Assembly: GCA_029718625.1 (NCBI GenBank)
Contig: JAINUF010000027.1
Coordinates: 3,208,676 to 3,272,675, forward strand
DNA from: Synaphobranchus kaupii
Taxonomy: Eukaryota > Chordata > Actinopteri > Anguilliformes > Synaphobranchidae
DNA: 64,000 nt
Direction of reading: 5' to 3'
Every line of letters starts with the position of its first letter. Within the stretch, counting starts at the first letter, position 1. Under the pieces are notes generated by a model. That model was not told the DNA's origin. It searched no databases and was given only the letters and a program-made list of their open reading frames with translations. The translations under genes and the position numbers were made by a program. Positions 34,040 through 45,024 of the stretch are shown in pieces.

Positions 34040-35922
34040 GGCTGTGTTGCCTCACTCTGCTCTCTCTTGTCCTTTGGCTCTGTTGCCTCACTCTCCTCTC
34101 ACTTGTCTTTCGACTCTGTTGCCTCACTCTGTTTCTTCACTCTCTTCTCTCTTGTCCTTCGGCTCTTGCCTCACTCTCCTCCCTCTTGTCCTTCGGCTCT
34201 GTTGCCTCACTCTGTTTCTTTCTCTTCTCTCTTGTCCTTTGGCTCTGTTGCCTCACTCTCCTCTATTTTGTCCTTCGGCTCTGTTGCCTCACTCTCTTCT
34301 CTCTCGTCCTTTGGCTCTGTTGACTCACTCTCCTCACTCTTGTCCTTCGGCTCTCTTGCCTCACTCTCTTCTCTCTGGTCCTTTGGCTCTGTTGCCTCAC
34401 TCTCCTCTCTCTTGTCCTTCGGCTCTTTTGCCTCACTTCTCTTCTCTCTGGTCCTTTGGCTCTGTTGCCTCACTCTCCTCTCTCTTGTCCTTAGGCTCTG
34501 TTTCTTCACTCTCTTCTCTCTGGTCCTTTGGTTCTGTTGCCTCACTCTGTTTCTTTCTCTTCTCTCTTGTCCTTTAGCTCTGTTGCTTCACTCTCCTCTA
34601 TCTTGTCCTTCGGCTCTGTTGCCTCACTCTCTTCTCTCTCGTCCTTTGGCTCTGTTGACTCACTCTCCTCTCTCTTGTCATTCGGCTCTCTTGCCTCACT
34701 CTCTTCTCTCTGGTCCTTTGGCTCTGTTGCCTCCCTCTCCTCTCTCTTGTCCTTCGGCTCTTTTGCCTCACTTCTCTTCTCTCTGGTCCTTTGGCTCTGT
34801 TGCCTCACTCTCCTCTCTCTTGTCCTTAGGCTCTGTTTCTTCACTCTCTTCTCTCTGGTCCTTTGGCTCTGTTGCCTCACTCTCCTCTCTCTTGTCCTTC
34901 GGCTCTGTAGCCTCACTCTCCTCTCTCTTGTCCTTCAGCTCTGTTGCCTCACTCTCCTCTCTCTTGTCCTTCGGCTCTGTTGCCTCACTCTCCTCTCTCT
35001 TGTCCTTTGGCTCTGTTGCCTCACTCTCCTCTCACTTGTCTTTCGACTCTGTTGCCTCACTCTGTTTCTTCACTCTCTTCTCTCTTGTCCTTCGGCTATT
35101 GCCTCACTCTCCTCTCTCTTGTCCTTTGGCTCTGTTGCCTCACTCTGTTTCTTTCTCTTCTCTCTTGTCCTTCGGCTCTGTTGCCTCACTCTCTTCTATC
35201 TTGTCCTTCGGCTCTGTTGCCTCACTCTCTTCTCTCTCGTCCTTTGGCTCTGTTGACTCACTCTCCTCTCTCTTGTCCTTCGGCTCTGTTTCTTCACTCT
35301 CTTCCCTCTCGTCCTTTGGCTCTGTTGCCTCACTCTCCTCTCTCTTGTCCTTCGGTTCTGTTGCCTCACTCTGTTTCTTCACTCTCATCTCTCTTGTCCT
35401 TCGGCTATGTTGCCTCACTCTCCTCTCTCTTGTCCTTCGGCTCTGTTGCCTCACTCTCCTCTTTCTTGTCCTTCGGCTCTGTTGCCTCACTCTGTTTCTT
35501 CACTCTCTTCTCTCTTGTCCTTTGGCTCTGTTGCCTCAATCTCTTCTCTCTTGTCCTTAGGCTCTGTTGCCTCACTCACCTCTCTCTTGTCCTTCGGTTC
35601 TGTTGCCTCACTCTGTTTCTTCACTCTCATCTCTCTTGTCCTTCGGCTCTGTTGCCTCACTCACCTCTCTCTTGTCCTTCGGCTCTGTTGCCTCACTCTG
35701 TTTCTTCACTCTCATCTCTCTTGTCCTTCGGCTCTGTTGCCTCACTCTCCTCTTTCTTGTCCTTCGGCTCTGTTGCCTCACTCTCCTCTTTCTTGTCCTT
35801 CGGCTCTGTTGCCTCACTCTGTTTCTTCACTCTCTTCTCTCTTGTCCTTCAGCTGTGTTGCCTCACTCTCCTCTTTCTTGTCCTTCGGCTCTGTTGCCTC
35901 ACTCTCCTCTCTCTTGTCCTTC
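34040..35922. repeat. 1,883-bp tandem duplication, copy 2
   Basis: Second chimaeric copy; the match extends about 19 bp further, to 35941. After it the array repeats 31.7-33.47 kb at offset 4,273 (about 35.93-37.74 kb). So the 31.3-37.7 kb stretch holds three related versions of the junction between B-type and A-type monomers. Confidence 0.85.
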
Positions 35923-37410
35923 GGCTGTGTTGCCTCACTCTCCTCTCTCTTGTCCTTCGGCTCTGTTGCCTCACTCTCCTCTCTCTTGTCCTTCGGCTCT
36001 GTTGCCTCACTGTCCTCTCTCTTGTCCTTAGGCTCTGTTGCCTCACTCACCTCTCTCTTGTCCTTCGGTTCTGTTGCCTCACTCTGTTTCTTCACTCTCA
36101 TCTCTCTTGTCCTTTGGCTCTGTTGCCTCACTCACCTCTCTCTTGTCCTTCGGCTCTGTAGCCTCACTCTGTTTCTTCACTCTCATCTCTCTTGTCCTTC
36201 GGCTATGTTGCCTCACTCTCCTCTCTCTTGTCCTTCGGCTCTGTTGCCTCACTCTCCTCTTTCTTGTCCTTCGGCTCTGTTGCCTCACTCTGTTTCTTCA
36301 CTCTCTTCTCTCTTGTCCTTTGGCTCTGTTGCCTCAATCTCTTCTCTCTTGTCCTTTGGCTCTGTTGCCTCACACTCATCTCTCTTGACCTTTGTCTCTG
36401 TTTCTTCCATCTCTTCTCTCTGGTCCTTTGGCTGTGTTGCCTCACTCTGCTCTCTCTTGTCCTTTGGCTCTGTTGCCTCACTCTCCTCTCACTTGTCTTT
36501 CGACTCTGTTGCCTCACTCTGTTTCTTCACTCTCTTCTCTCTTGTCCTTCGGCTCTTGCCTCACTCTCCTCCCTCTTGTCCTTCGGCTCTGTTGCCTCAC
36601 TCTGTTTCTTTCTCTTCTCTCTTGTCCTTTGGCTCTGTTGCCTCACTCTCCTCTATTTTGTCCTTCGGCTCTGTTGCCTCACTCTCTTCTCTCTCGTCCT
36701 TTGGCTCTGTTGACTCACTCTCCTCACTCTTGTCCTTCGGCTCTCTTGCCTCACTCTCTTCTCTCTGGTCCTTTGGCTCTGTTGCCTCACTCTCCTCTCT
36801 CTTGTCCTTCGGCTCTTTTGCCTCACTTCTCTTCTCTCTGGTCCTTTGGCTCTGTTGCCTCACTCTCCTCTCTCTTGTCCTTAGGCTCTGTTTCTTCACT
36901 CTCTTCTCTCTGGTCCTTTGGCTCTGTTGCCTCACTCTGTTTCTTTCTCTTCTCTCTTGTCCTTTAGCTCTGTTGCTTCACTCTCCTCTATCTTGTCCTT
37001 CGGCTCTGTTGCCTCACTCTCTTCTCTCTCGTCCTTTGGCTCTGTTGACTCACTCTCCTCTCTCTTGTCATTCGGCTCTCTTGCCTCACTCTCTTCTCTC
37101 TGGTCCTTTGGCTCTGTTGCCTCCCTCTCCTCTCTCTTGTCCTTCGGCTCTTTTGCCTCACTTCTCTTCTCTCTGGTCCTTTGGCTCTGTTGCCTCACTC
37201 TCCTCTCTCTTGTCCTTAGGCTCTGTTTCTTCACTCTCTTCTCTCTGGTCCTTTGGCTCTGTTGCCTCACTCTCCTCTCTCTTGTCCTTCGGCTCTGTAG
37301 CCTCACTCTCCTCTCTCTTGTCCTTCAGCTCTGTTGCCTCACTCTCCTCTCTCTTGTCCTTCGGCTCTGTTGCCTCACTCTCCTCTCTCTTGTCCTTTGG
37401 CTCTGTTGCC
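35923..37410. repeat. Third B/A junction module (GACC landmark at 36377)
   Basis: It matches about 31.65-33.14 kb at offset 4,273. From about 36307 it also matches 21163 onward at offset 15,144. It therefore joins the B-type end of the 1,883-bp block to the start of macro-repeat copy 2. Monomers only; no unique sequence at the junction. Confidence 0.75.
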
Positions 37411-39448
37411 TCACTCTCCTCTCACTTGTCTTTCGACTCTGTTGCCTCACTCTGTTTCTTCACTCTCTTCTCTCTTGTCCTTCGGCTATTGCCTCACTCT
37501 CCTCTCTCTTGTCCTTTGGCTCTGTTGCCTCACTCTGTTTCTTTCTCTTCTCTCTTGTCCTTCGGCTCTGTTGCCTCACTCTCTTCTATCTTGTCCTTCG
37601 GCTCTGTTGCCTCACTCTCTTCTCTCTCGTCCTTTGGCTCTGTTGACTCACTCTCCTCTCTCTTGTCCTTCGGCTCTGTTTCTTCACTCTCTTCCCTCTC
37701 GTCCTTTGGCTCTGTTGCCTCACTCTCCTCTCTCTTGTCCTTCAGCTCTGTTGCCTCACTCTCTTCTCTCTGGTCCTTTCGCTCTGTTGCCTCACTCTCC
37801 TCTCTCTTGTCCTTCGGCTCTGTTGCCTCACTTCTCTTCTTAGTCCTTTGGCTCTGTTGCCTCACTCTCCTCTCTCTTGTCCTTAGGCTCTGTTTCTTCA
37901 CTCTCTTCTCTCTGGTCCTTTGGCTCTGTTGCCTCACTCTGCTCTCTCTTGTCCTTCGGCTCTGTTGCCTCACTCTCCTCTCTCTTGTCCTTCGGCTCTG
38001 TTGCCTCACTCTCCTCTCTCTTGTCCTTCGGCTCTGTTGCCTCACTCTCCTTCTCTCTTGTCCTTAGGCTCTGTTGCCTCACTCTCTTCTCTCTGGTCCT
38101 TTGGCACTGTTGCCTCACTCTCCTCTCTCTTGTCCTTCGGCTCTGGTTCTTCACTCTCTTCTGGTCCTTTGGTTTTGTTGCCTCACTCTCCTCTCTCTTG
38201 TCCTTCGGCTCTGTTGCCTCACTCTCCTCTCTCTTGTCCTTCGGCTCTGTTTCTTCACTCTATTCTGGTCCTTTGGTTTTGTTGCCTCACTCTCCTCTCT
38301 CTTGTCCTTCGGCTCTGTTGCCTCACTCTCCTCTCTCTTGTCCTTCGGCTCTGTTGCCTCACTCTCCTCTCTCTTGTCCTTAGGCTCTGTTGCCTCACTC
38401 TCCTCTCTCTTGTCCTTCGGCTCTGTTGCCTCATTCTCCTCTCTCTTGTTCTTCGGCTCTGTTGCCTCACTGTTTCTTCACTCTCTTCTCTCTTGTCCTT
38501 CAGCTCTGTTGCCTCACTCTTTCTTGTCCTTTGGCTCTGTTTCTTCACTCTCTTCTGTCTTGTCCTTCGGCTCTGTTTCTTCACTCTCCTCTCTCTTTCA
38601 TTTGGCTCTGTTGTCTCACTGTCCTCTCTCTTGTCCTTTGGCTCTGTTGCCTCACTCTCCTCTCTCTTGTCCTTCGGCTCTGTTGCCTCACTCTGTTTCT
38701 TCACTCTCTTCTGTCTTGTCCTTTGGCTCTGTTGCCTCACTCTCCTCTCTTTTGTCCTTCGGCTCTGTTGCCTCACTCTGTTTCTTCACTCTCTTCTCTC
38801 TTGTCCTTCGGATCTGTTGCCTCACTCTCCCCTCTCTTGTCCTTCGGCTCTGTTGCCTCACTCTGTTTCTTCACTCTCTTCTCTCTTGTGCTTCAGCTCT
38901 GTTGCCTCACTCTTTCTTGTCCTTTGGCTCTGTTTCTTCACTCTCTTCTGTCTTGTCCTTCGGCTCTGTTTCTTCACTCTCCTCTCTCTTTCCTTTGGCA
39001 CTGTTGTCACACTCTCTTGTCCTTTGGCTCTGTTGCCTCACTCTCCTCTCTCTTGCCCTTCGGCTCTGTTGCCTCACTCTGTTTCTTCACTTTCTTCTCT
39101 CTTGTTCTTCGGCTCTGTTGCCTCACTGTTTCTTCACTCTCTTCTCTCTTGTCCTTCAGCTCTGTTGCCTCCCTCACTCTTTCTTGTCCTTCGGCTCTGT
39201 TTCTTCACTCTCTTCCCTCTGGTCCTTTGGCTCTGTTGCCTCACTCTCCTCTCTCTTGTCCTTCGGCTCTGGTTCTTCACTCTCTTCTGGTCCTTTGGTT
39301 TTGTTGCCTCACTCTCCTCTCTCTTGTCCTTCGGCTCTGTTGCCTCACTCTCCTCTCTCTTGTCCTTCGGCTTTGTTTCTTCACTCTCTTCTGGTCCTTT
39401 GGTTTTGTTGCCTCACTCTCCTCTCTCTTGTCCTTCGGCTCTGTTGCT
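37411..39448. repeat. 2,038-bp tandem duplication, copy 1
   Basis: Positions 37411-39461 match 39449-41499 at offset 2,038. Both copies carry CTATTGCC, CCTTTCGCT, CTTCTTAGTCC, CTCCTTCTCTC, CTGGTTCTTC and CACTCTATTCTGG. Differences include TTTCGCTCTG versus TTTCGCTGTG near 37.78/39.82 kb and CTTGCCCTTCGG versus CTTGCCCTACGG near 39.06/41.1 kb. Confidence 0.87.
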
Positions 39449-41486
39449 TCACTCTCCTCTCACTTGTCTTTCGACTCTGTTGCCTCACTCTGTTTCTTCA
39501 CTCTCTTCTCTCTTGTCCTTCGGCTATTGCCTCACTCTCCTCTCTCTTGTCCTTTGGCTCTGTTGCCTCACTCTGTTTCTTTCTCTTCTCTCTTGTCCTT
39601 CGGCTCTGTTGCCTCACTCTCTTCTATCTTGTCCTTCGGCTCTGTTGCCTCACTCTCTTCTCTCTCGTCCTTTGGCTCTGTTGACTCACTCTCCTCTCTC
39701 TTGTCCTTCGGCTCTGTTTCTTCACTCTCTTCCCTCTCGTCCTTTGGCTCTGTTGCCTCACTCTCCTCTCTCTTGTCCTTCAGCTCTGTTGCCTCACTCT
39801 CTTCTCTCTGGTCCTTTCGCTGTGTTGCCTCACTCTCCTCTCTCTTGTCCTTCGGCTCTGTTGCCTCACTTCTCTTCTTAGTCCTTTGGCTCTGTTGCCT
39901 CACTCTCCTCTCTCTTGTCCTTAGGCTCTGTTTCTTCACTCTCTTCTCTCTGGTCCTTTGGCTCTGTTGCCTCACTCTGCTCTCTCTTGTCCTTCGGCTC
40001 TGTTGCCTCACTCTCCTCTCTCTTGTCCTTCGGCTCTGTTGCCTCACTCTCCTCTCTCTTGTCCTTCGGCTCTGTTGCCTCACTCTCCTTCTCTCTTGTC
40101 CTTAGGCTCTGTTGCCTCACTCTCTTCTCTCTGGTCCTTTGGCACTGTTGCCTCACTCTCCTCTCTCTTGTCCTTCGGCTCTGGTTCTTCACTCTCTTCT
40201 GGTCCTTTGGTTTTGTTGCCTCACTCTCCTCTCTCTTGTCCTTCGGCTCTGTTGCCTCACTCTCCTCTCTCTTGTCCTTCGGCTCTGTTTCTTCACTCTA
40301 TTCTGGTCCTTTGGTTTTGTTGCCTCACTCTCCTCTCTCTTGTCCTTCGGCTCTGTTGCCTCACTCTCCTCTCTCTTGTCCTTCGGCTCTGTTGCCTCAC
40401 TCTCCTCTCTCTTGTCCTTAGGCTCTGTTGCCTCACTCTCCTCTCTCTTGTCCTTCGGCTCTGTTGCCTCATTCTCCTCTCTCTTGTTCTTCGGCTCTGT
40501 TGCCTCACTGTTTCTTCACTCTCTTCTCTCTTGTCCTTCAGCTCTGTTGCCTCACTCTTTCTTGTCCTTTGGCTCTGTTTCTTCACTCTCTTCTGTCTTG
40601 TCCTTCGGCTCTGTTTCTTCACTCTCCTCTCTCTTTCATTTGGCTCTGTTGTCTCACTGTCCTCTCTCTTGTCCTTTGGCTCTGTTGCCTCACTCTCCTC
40701 TCTCTTGTCCTTCGGCTCTGTTGCCTCACTCTGTTTCTTCACTCTCTTCTGTCTTGTCCTTTGGCTCTGTTGCCTCACTCTCCTCTCTTTTGTCCTTCGG
40801 CTCTGTTGCCTCACTCTGTTTCTTCACTCTCTTCTCTCTTGTCCTTCGGATCTGTTGCCTCACTCTCCCCTCTCTTGTCCTTCGGCTCTGTTGCCTCACT
40901 CTGTTTCTTCACTCTCTTCTCTCTTGTGCTTCAGCTCTGTTGCCTCACTCTTTCTTGTCCTTTGGCTCTGTTTCTTCACTCTCTTCTGTCTTGTCCTTCG
41001 GCTCTGTTTCTTCACTCTCCTCTCTCTTTCCTTTGGCACTGTTGTCACACTCTCTTGTCCTTTGGCTCTGTTGCCTCACTCTCCTCTCTCTTGCCCTACG
41101 GCTCTGTTGCCTCACTCTGTTTCTTCACTTTCTTCTCTCTTGTTCTTCGGCTCTGTTGCCTCACTGTTTCTTCACTCTCTTCTCTCTTGTCCTTCAGCTC
41201 TGTTGCCTCCCTCACTCTTTCTTGTCCTTCGGCTCTGTTTCTTCACTCTCTTCCCTCTGGTCCTTTGGCTCTGTTGCCTCACTCTCCTCTCTCTTGTCCT
41301 TCGGCTCTGGTTCTTCACTCTCTTCTGGTCCTTTGGTTTTGTTGCCTCACTCTCCTCTCTCTTGTCCTTCGGCTCTGTTGCCTCACTCTCCTCTCTCTTG
41401 TCCTTCGGCTTTGTTTCTTCACTCTCTTCTGGTCCTTTGGTTTTGTTGCCTCACTCTCCTCTCTCTTGTCCTTCGGCTCTGTTGCC
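39449..41486. repeat. 2,038-bp tandem duplication, copy 2
   Basis: This copy matches about 13 bp further, to 41499. The junction monomer CTCTGTTGCTTCACTC at 39.44 kb is unusual and marks the fusion of a plain unit to CTCTCACTTGTC. The same region in macro-repeat copy 1 (22.27-24.3 kb) is single. This duplication therefore post-dates the macro-duplication, or has been lost from copy 1. Confidence 0.86.
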
Positions 41487-41977
41487 TCACTCTCCTCTCT
41501 CTTGTCCTTCGGCTCTGTTGCCTCACTCTCCTCTCTCTTGTCCTTAGGCTCTGTTGCCTCACTCTCCTCTCTCTTGTCCTTCGGCTCTGTTGCCTCATTC
41601 TCCTCTCTCTTGTTCTTCGGCTCTGTTGCCTCACTGTTTCTTCACTCTCTTCTCTCTTGTCCTTCAGCTCTGTTGCCTCACTCTTTCTTGTCCTTTGGCT
41701 CTGTTTCTTCACTCTCTTCTGTCTTGTCCTTCGGCTCTGTTTCTTCACTCTCCTCTCTCTTTCATTTGGCTCTGTTGTCTCACTGTCCTCTCTCTTGTCC
41801 TTTGGCTCTGTTGCCTCACTCTCCTCTCTCTTGTCCTTCGGCTCTGTTGCCTCACTCTGTTTCTTCACTTTCTTCTCTCTTGTTCTTCGGCTCTGTTGCC
41901 TCACTGTTTCTTCACTCTCTTCTCTCTTGTCCTTCAGCTCTGTTGCCTCCCTCACTCTTTCTTGTCCTTCGGCTCTG

Positions 41978-42250
41978 TTTCTTCACTCTCTTCTGTCTTG
42001 TCCTTTGGCTCTGTTGCCTCACTCTCCTCTCTTTTGTACTTCGGCTCTGTTGCCTCACTCTGTTTCTTCACTCTCTTCTCTCTTGTCCTTCGGATCTGTT
42101 GCCTCACTCTCCCCTCTATTGTCCTTCGGCTCTGTTGCCTCACTCTGTTTCTTCACTCTCTTCTCTCTTGTGCTTCAGCTCTGTTGCCTCACTCTTTCTT
42201 GTCCTTTGGCTCTGTTTCTTCACTCTGTTCTGTCTTGTCCTTCGGCTCTG
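41978..42250. repeat. 273-bp module, first copy
   Basis: A block of about seven monomers runs from TTTCTTCACTCTCTTC through CTTTTGTACTTCGG, the ATCTG unit with CTCTATTGTCC and GTGCTTCAG to CTCTGTTCTGTC. It recurs as a direct tandem pair at 43288-43833. Its length is a multiple of three (91 codons), so it does not change frame. Confidence 0.82.
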
Positions 42251-43453
42251 TTTCTTCACTCTCCTCTCTCTTTCCTTTGGCACTGTTGTCTCACTGTCCT
42301 CTCTCTTGTCCTTTGGCTCTGTTGCCTCACTCTCCTCTCTCTTGTCCTTCGGCTCTGTTGCCTCACTCTCTTCTCTCTGGTCCTTTGGCTCTGTAGCCTC
42401 ACTCTCCTCTCTCTTGTCCTTCGGCTCTGTTGCCTCACTCTCCTCTCTCTTGTCCTTCGGCTCTGTTGCCTCACTCTCCTCTCTCTTGTCCTTAGGCTCT
42501 GTTTCTTCACTCTCTTCTCTCTGGTCCTTTGGCTCTGTTGCCTCACTCTCCTCTCTCTTGTCCTTCGGCTCTGTTGCCTCACTCTCCTCTCTCTTGTCCT
42601 TCGGCTCTGTTGCCTCACTCTCCTCTCTCTTGTCCTTCGACTCTGTTGCCTCACTCTCTTCTCTCTTGTCCTTCGGCTCTGTTGCCTCACTCTCCTCTCT
42701 CTTGTCCTTCGGTTCTGTTGCCTCACTCTCCTCTCTCTTGTCCTTAGGCTCTGTTGCCTCACTCTCCTCTCTCTTGTCCTTCGGCTCTGTTGCCTCACTC
42801 TCCTCTCTCTTGTCCTTCGACTCTGTTGCCTCACTCTTTCTTGTCCTTTGGCTCTGTTTCTTCACTCTCTTCTGTCTTGTCCTTCGGCTCTGTTTCTTCA
42901 CTCTCCTCTCTCTTTCATTTGGCTCTGTTGTCTCACTGTCCTCTCTCTTGTCCTTTGGCTCTGTTGCCTCACTCTCCTCTCTCTTGTCCTTCGGCTCTGT
43001 TGCCTCACTCTCTTCTCTCTGGTCCTTTGGCTCTGTAGCCTCACTCTCCTCTCTCTTGTCCTTCGGCTCTGTTGCCTCACTCTCCTCTCTCTTGTCCTTC
43101 GGCTCTGTTGCCTCACTCTCCTCTCTCTTGTCCTTAGGCTCTGTTTCTTCACTCTCTTCTCTCTGGTCCTTTGGCTCTGTTGCCTCACTCTCCTCTCTCT
43201 TGTCCTTCGGCTCTGTTGCCTCACTCTCCTCTCTCTTGTCCTTCGGCTCTGTTGCCTCACTCTCCTCTCTCTTGTCCTTCGACTCTGTTTCTTCACTCTC
43301 TTCTGTCTTGTCCTTTGGCTCTGTTGCCTCACTCTCCTCTCTTTTGTACTTCGGCTCTGTTGCCTCACTCTGTTTCTTCACTCTCTTCTCTCTTGTCCTT
43401 CGGATCTGTTGCCTCACTCTCCCCTCTATTGTCCTTCGGCTCTGTTGCCTCAC
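42140..43453 (-). other. Longest - strand open frame (437 codons); not called a gene
   Basis: This open frame consists almost entirely of EATEPKDKREES repeats with short arginine-rich interludes (RRVKKQSRRTRQK) where a 35-bp/31-bp pair shifts the frame out and back. Its ATG comes from a rare variant, and its end is the usual EESEETE stop made by a 49-bp monomer. There is no signal peptide, globular domain, splice context or unique sequence. About 5 of 12 residues are acidic and 3 basic, so a product would be disordered and highly charged. I regard it as a fossil or fortuitous frame. A role as part of a giant repetitive exon cannot be excluded from sequence alone. Confidence 0.8.
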
Positions 43454-43833
43454 TCTGTTTCTTCACTCTCTTCTCTCTTGTGCTTCAGCTCTGTTGCCTC
43501 ACTCTTTCTTGTCCTTTGGCTCTGTTTCTTCACTCTGTTCTGTCTTGTCCTTCGGCTCTGTTTCTTCACTCTCTTCTGTCTTGTCCTTTGGCTCTGTTGC
43601 CTCACTCTCCTCTCTTTTGTACTTCGGCTCTGTTGCCTCACTCTGTTTCTTCACTCTCTTCTCTCTTGTCCTTCGGATCTGTTGCCTCACTCTCCCCTCT
43701 ATTGTCCTTCGGCTCTGTTGCCTCACTCTGTTTCTTCACTCTCTTCTCTCTTGTGCTTCAGCTCTGTTGCCTCACTCTTTCTTGTCCTTTGGCTCTGTTT
43801 CTTCACTCTGTTCTGTCTTGTCCTTCGGCTCTG
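43288..43833. repeat. 273-bp module, direct tandem pair
   Basis: Copies 43288-43560 and 43561-43833 match each other at offset 273 and match 41978-42250. The pair lies within the approximate 1,583-bp duplication (about 41962-42877 matching 43545-44568, the second copy containing an extra 108 bp). It shows small-scale expansion within the second macro-repeat only. The corresponding segment near 26.3 kb has one copy. Confidence 0.83.
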
Positions 43834-45024
43834 TTTCTTCACTCTCCTCTCTCTTTCCTTTGGCACTGTTGTCTCACTGTCCTCTCTCTTGTCCTTTGGC
43901 TCTGTTGCCTCACTCTCCTCTCTCTTGTCCTTCGGCTCTGTTGCCTCACTCTCTTCTCTCTGGTCCTTTGGCTCTGTAGCCTCACTCTCCTCTCTCTTGT
44001 CCTTCGGCTCTGTTGCCTCACTCTCCTCTCTCTTGTCCTTCGGCTCTGTTGCCTCACTCTCCTCTCTCTTGTCCTTAGGCTCTGTTTCTTCACTCTCTTC
44101 TCTCTGGTCCTTTGGCTCTGTTGCCTCACTCTCCTCTCTCTTGTCCTTCGGCTCTGTTGCCTCACTCTCCTCTCTCTTGTCCTTCGGCTCTGTTGCCTCA
44201 CTCTCCTCTCTCTTGTCCTTCGACTCTGTTGCCTCACTCTCTTCTCTCTTGTCCTTCGGCTCTGTTGCCTCACTCTCCTCTCTCTTGTCCTTCGGTTCTG
44301 TTGCCTCACTCTCCTCTCTCTTGTCCTTCGACTCTGTTGCCTCACTCTCTTCTCTCTTGTCCTTCGGCTCTGTTGCCTCACTCTCCTCTCTCTTGTCCTT
44401 CGGTTCTGTTGCCTCACTCTCCTCTCTCTTGTCCTTAGGCTCTGTTGCCTCACTCTCCTCTCTCTTGTCCTTCGGCTCTGTTGCCTCACTCTCCTCTCTC
44501 TTGTCCTTCGACTCTGTTGCCTCACTCTTTCTTGTCCTTTGGCTCTGTTTCTTCACTCTCTTCTGTCTTGTCCTTTGGCTCTGTCGCCTCAATCTCCTCT
44601 CTCTTGTCCTTTGGCTCTGTTGCCTCAATCTCTTCTCTCTTGTCCTTTGGCTCTGTTGCCTGACACTCATCTCTCTTGTCCTTTGTCTCTGTTTCTTCCA
44701 TCTCTTCTCTCTGGTCCTTTGGGTCTGTTGCCTCACTCTCCTCTCTCTTGTCCTTCGGCTCTGTTGCCTCACTCTCCTCTCTCTTGTCCTTCTGCTCTGT
44801 TGCCTCACTCTCCTCTCTCTTGTCCTTCGACTCTGTTGCCTCACTCTCTTCTCTCTTGTCCTTCGGCTCTGTTGCCTCACTCTCCTCTCTCTTGTCCTTC
44901 GGTTCTGTTGCCTCACTCTCCTCTCTCTTGTACTTAGGCTCTGTTGCCTCACTCTCCTCTCTCTTGTCCTTCGGCTCTGTTGCCTCACTCTCCTCTCTCT
45001 TGTCCTTCGGCTCTGTTGCCTCAC
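43723..45024 (-). other. - strand EATEPKDKREES open frame (433 codons); not called a gene
   Basis: This is the homologue of the 397-codon frame at 26479-27672, enlarged by the 108-bp tandem duplication (36 codons). The frame runs through the DECQATEPKDKREEIEATEP cassette made by the GTCC landmark and two CAATC units, then through two plain-monomer runs. It survives because the local gains are multiples of 36 bp. No gene-like features lie outside the repeat. Confidence 0.78.
44221..44436. repeat. 108-bp (three-monomer) tandem duplication
   Basis: The three-unit set CGACTCTG, CGGCTCTG (with CTTCTCTCTTG) and CGGTTCTG occurs at 44221-44328 and again at 44329-44436. The same set is single at 27.0 and 42.6 kb. 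It adds 36 codons in frame to the - strand open frame (433 codons here, 397 in the equivalent frame near 26.5-27.7 kb). Confidence 0.85.

Larger units (their letters stand above)
21163..36306. repeat. Macro-repeat of about 15.1 kb, copy 1
   Basis: Positions about 21163-24300 match 36307-39450 at offset 15,144. The matching order then continues: about 22.2-24.9 kb matches 39.4-42.1 kb (offset 17,182), 26.3-27.2 kb matches 41.95-42.83 kb (15,661) and again 43.7-44.5 kb (17,244 to 17,352), and 27.2-32.05 kb matches 44.5-49.43 kb (17,352 to 17,388). A private CACTCTATTCTGG variant occurs at about 23116, 38260 and 40298. Copy 1 also contains the 32.05-36.3 kb segment, which has no counterpart at the end of copy 2. 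The offset steps equal local duplications present in only one copy. Confidence 0.75.
41962..43544. repeat. 1,583-bp duplication unit
   Basis: Positions about 41962-42877 recur at 43545-44568 at offset 1,583, rising to 1,691 after a 108-bp insertion. Between them lies a second plain-monomer run (42.95-43.28 kb) with CTCTGTAGCC and CTTAGG markers that match 42.3-42.6 kb. The plain-monomer run therefore appears three times between 42 and 44.5 kb. Confidence 0.75.

Noticed and set aside
42140..43453. - strand EATEPKDKREES frame as a functional gene
   Set aside because: It is the most gene-like reading, but it starts and stops on repeat variants. Frame-breaking monomers interrupt it every few hundred bases, and no promoter, splice site or non-repeat domain is visible. 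It is kept as a finding, not as a CDS.
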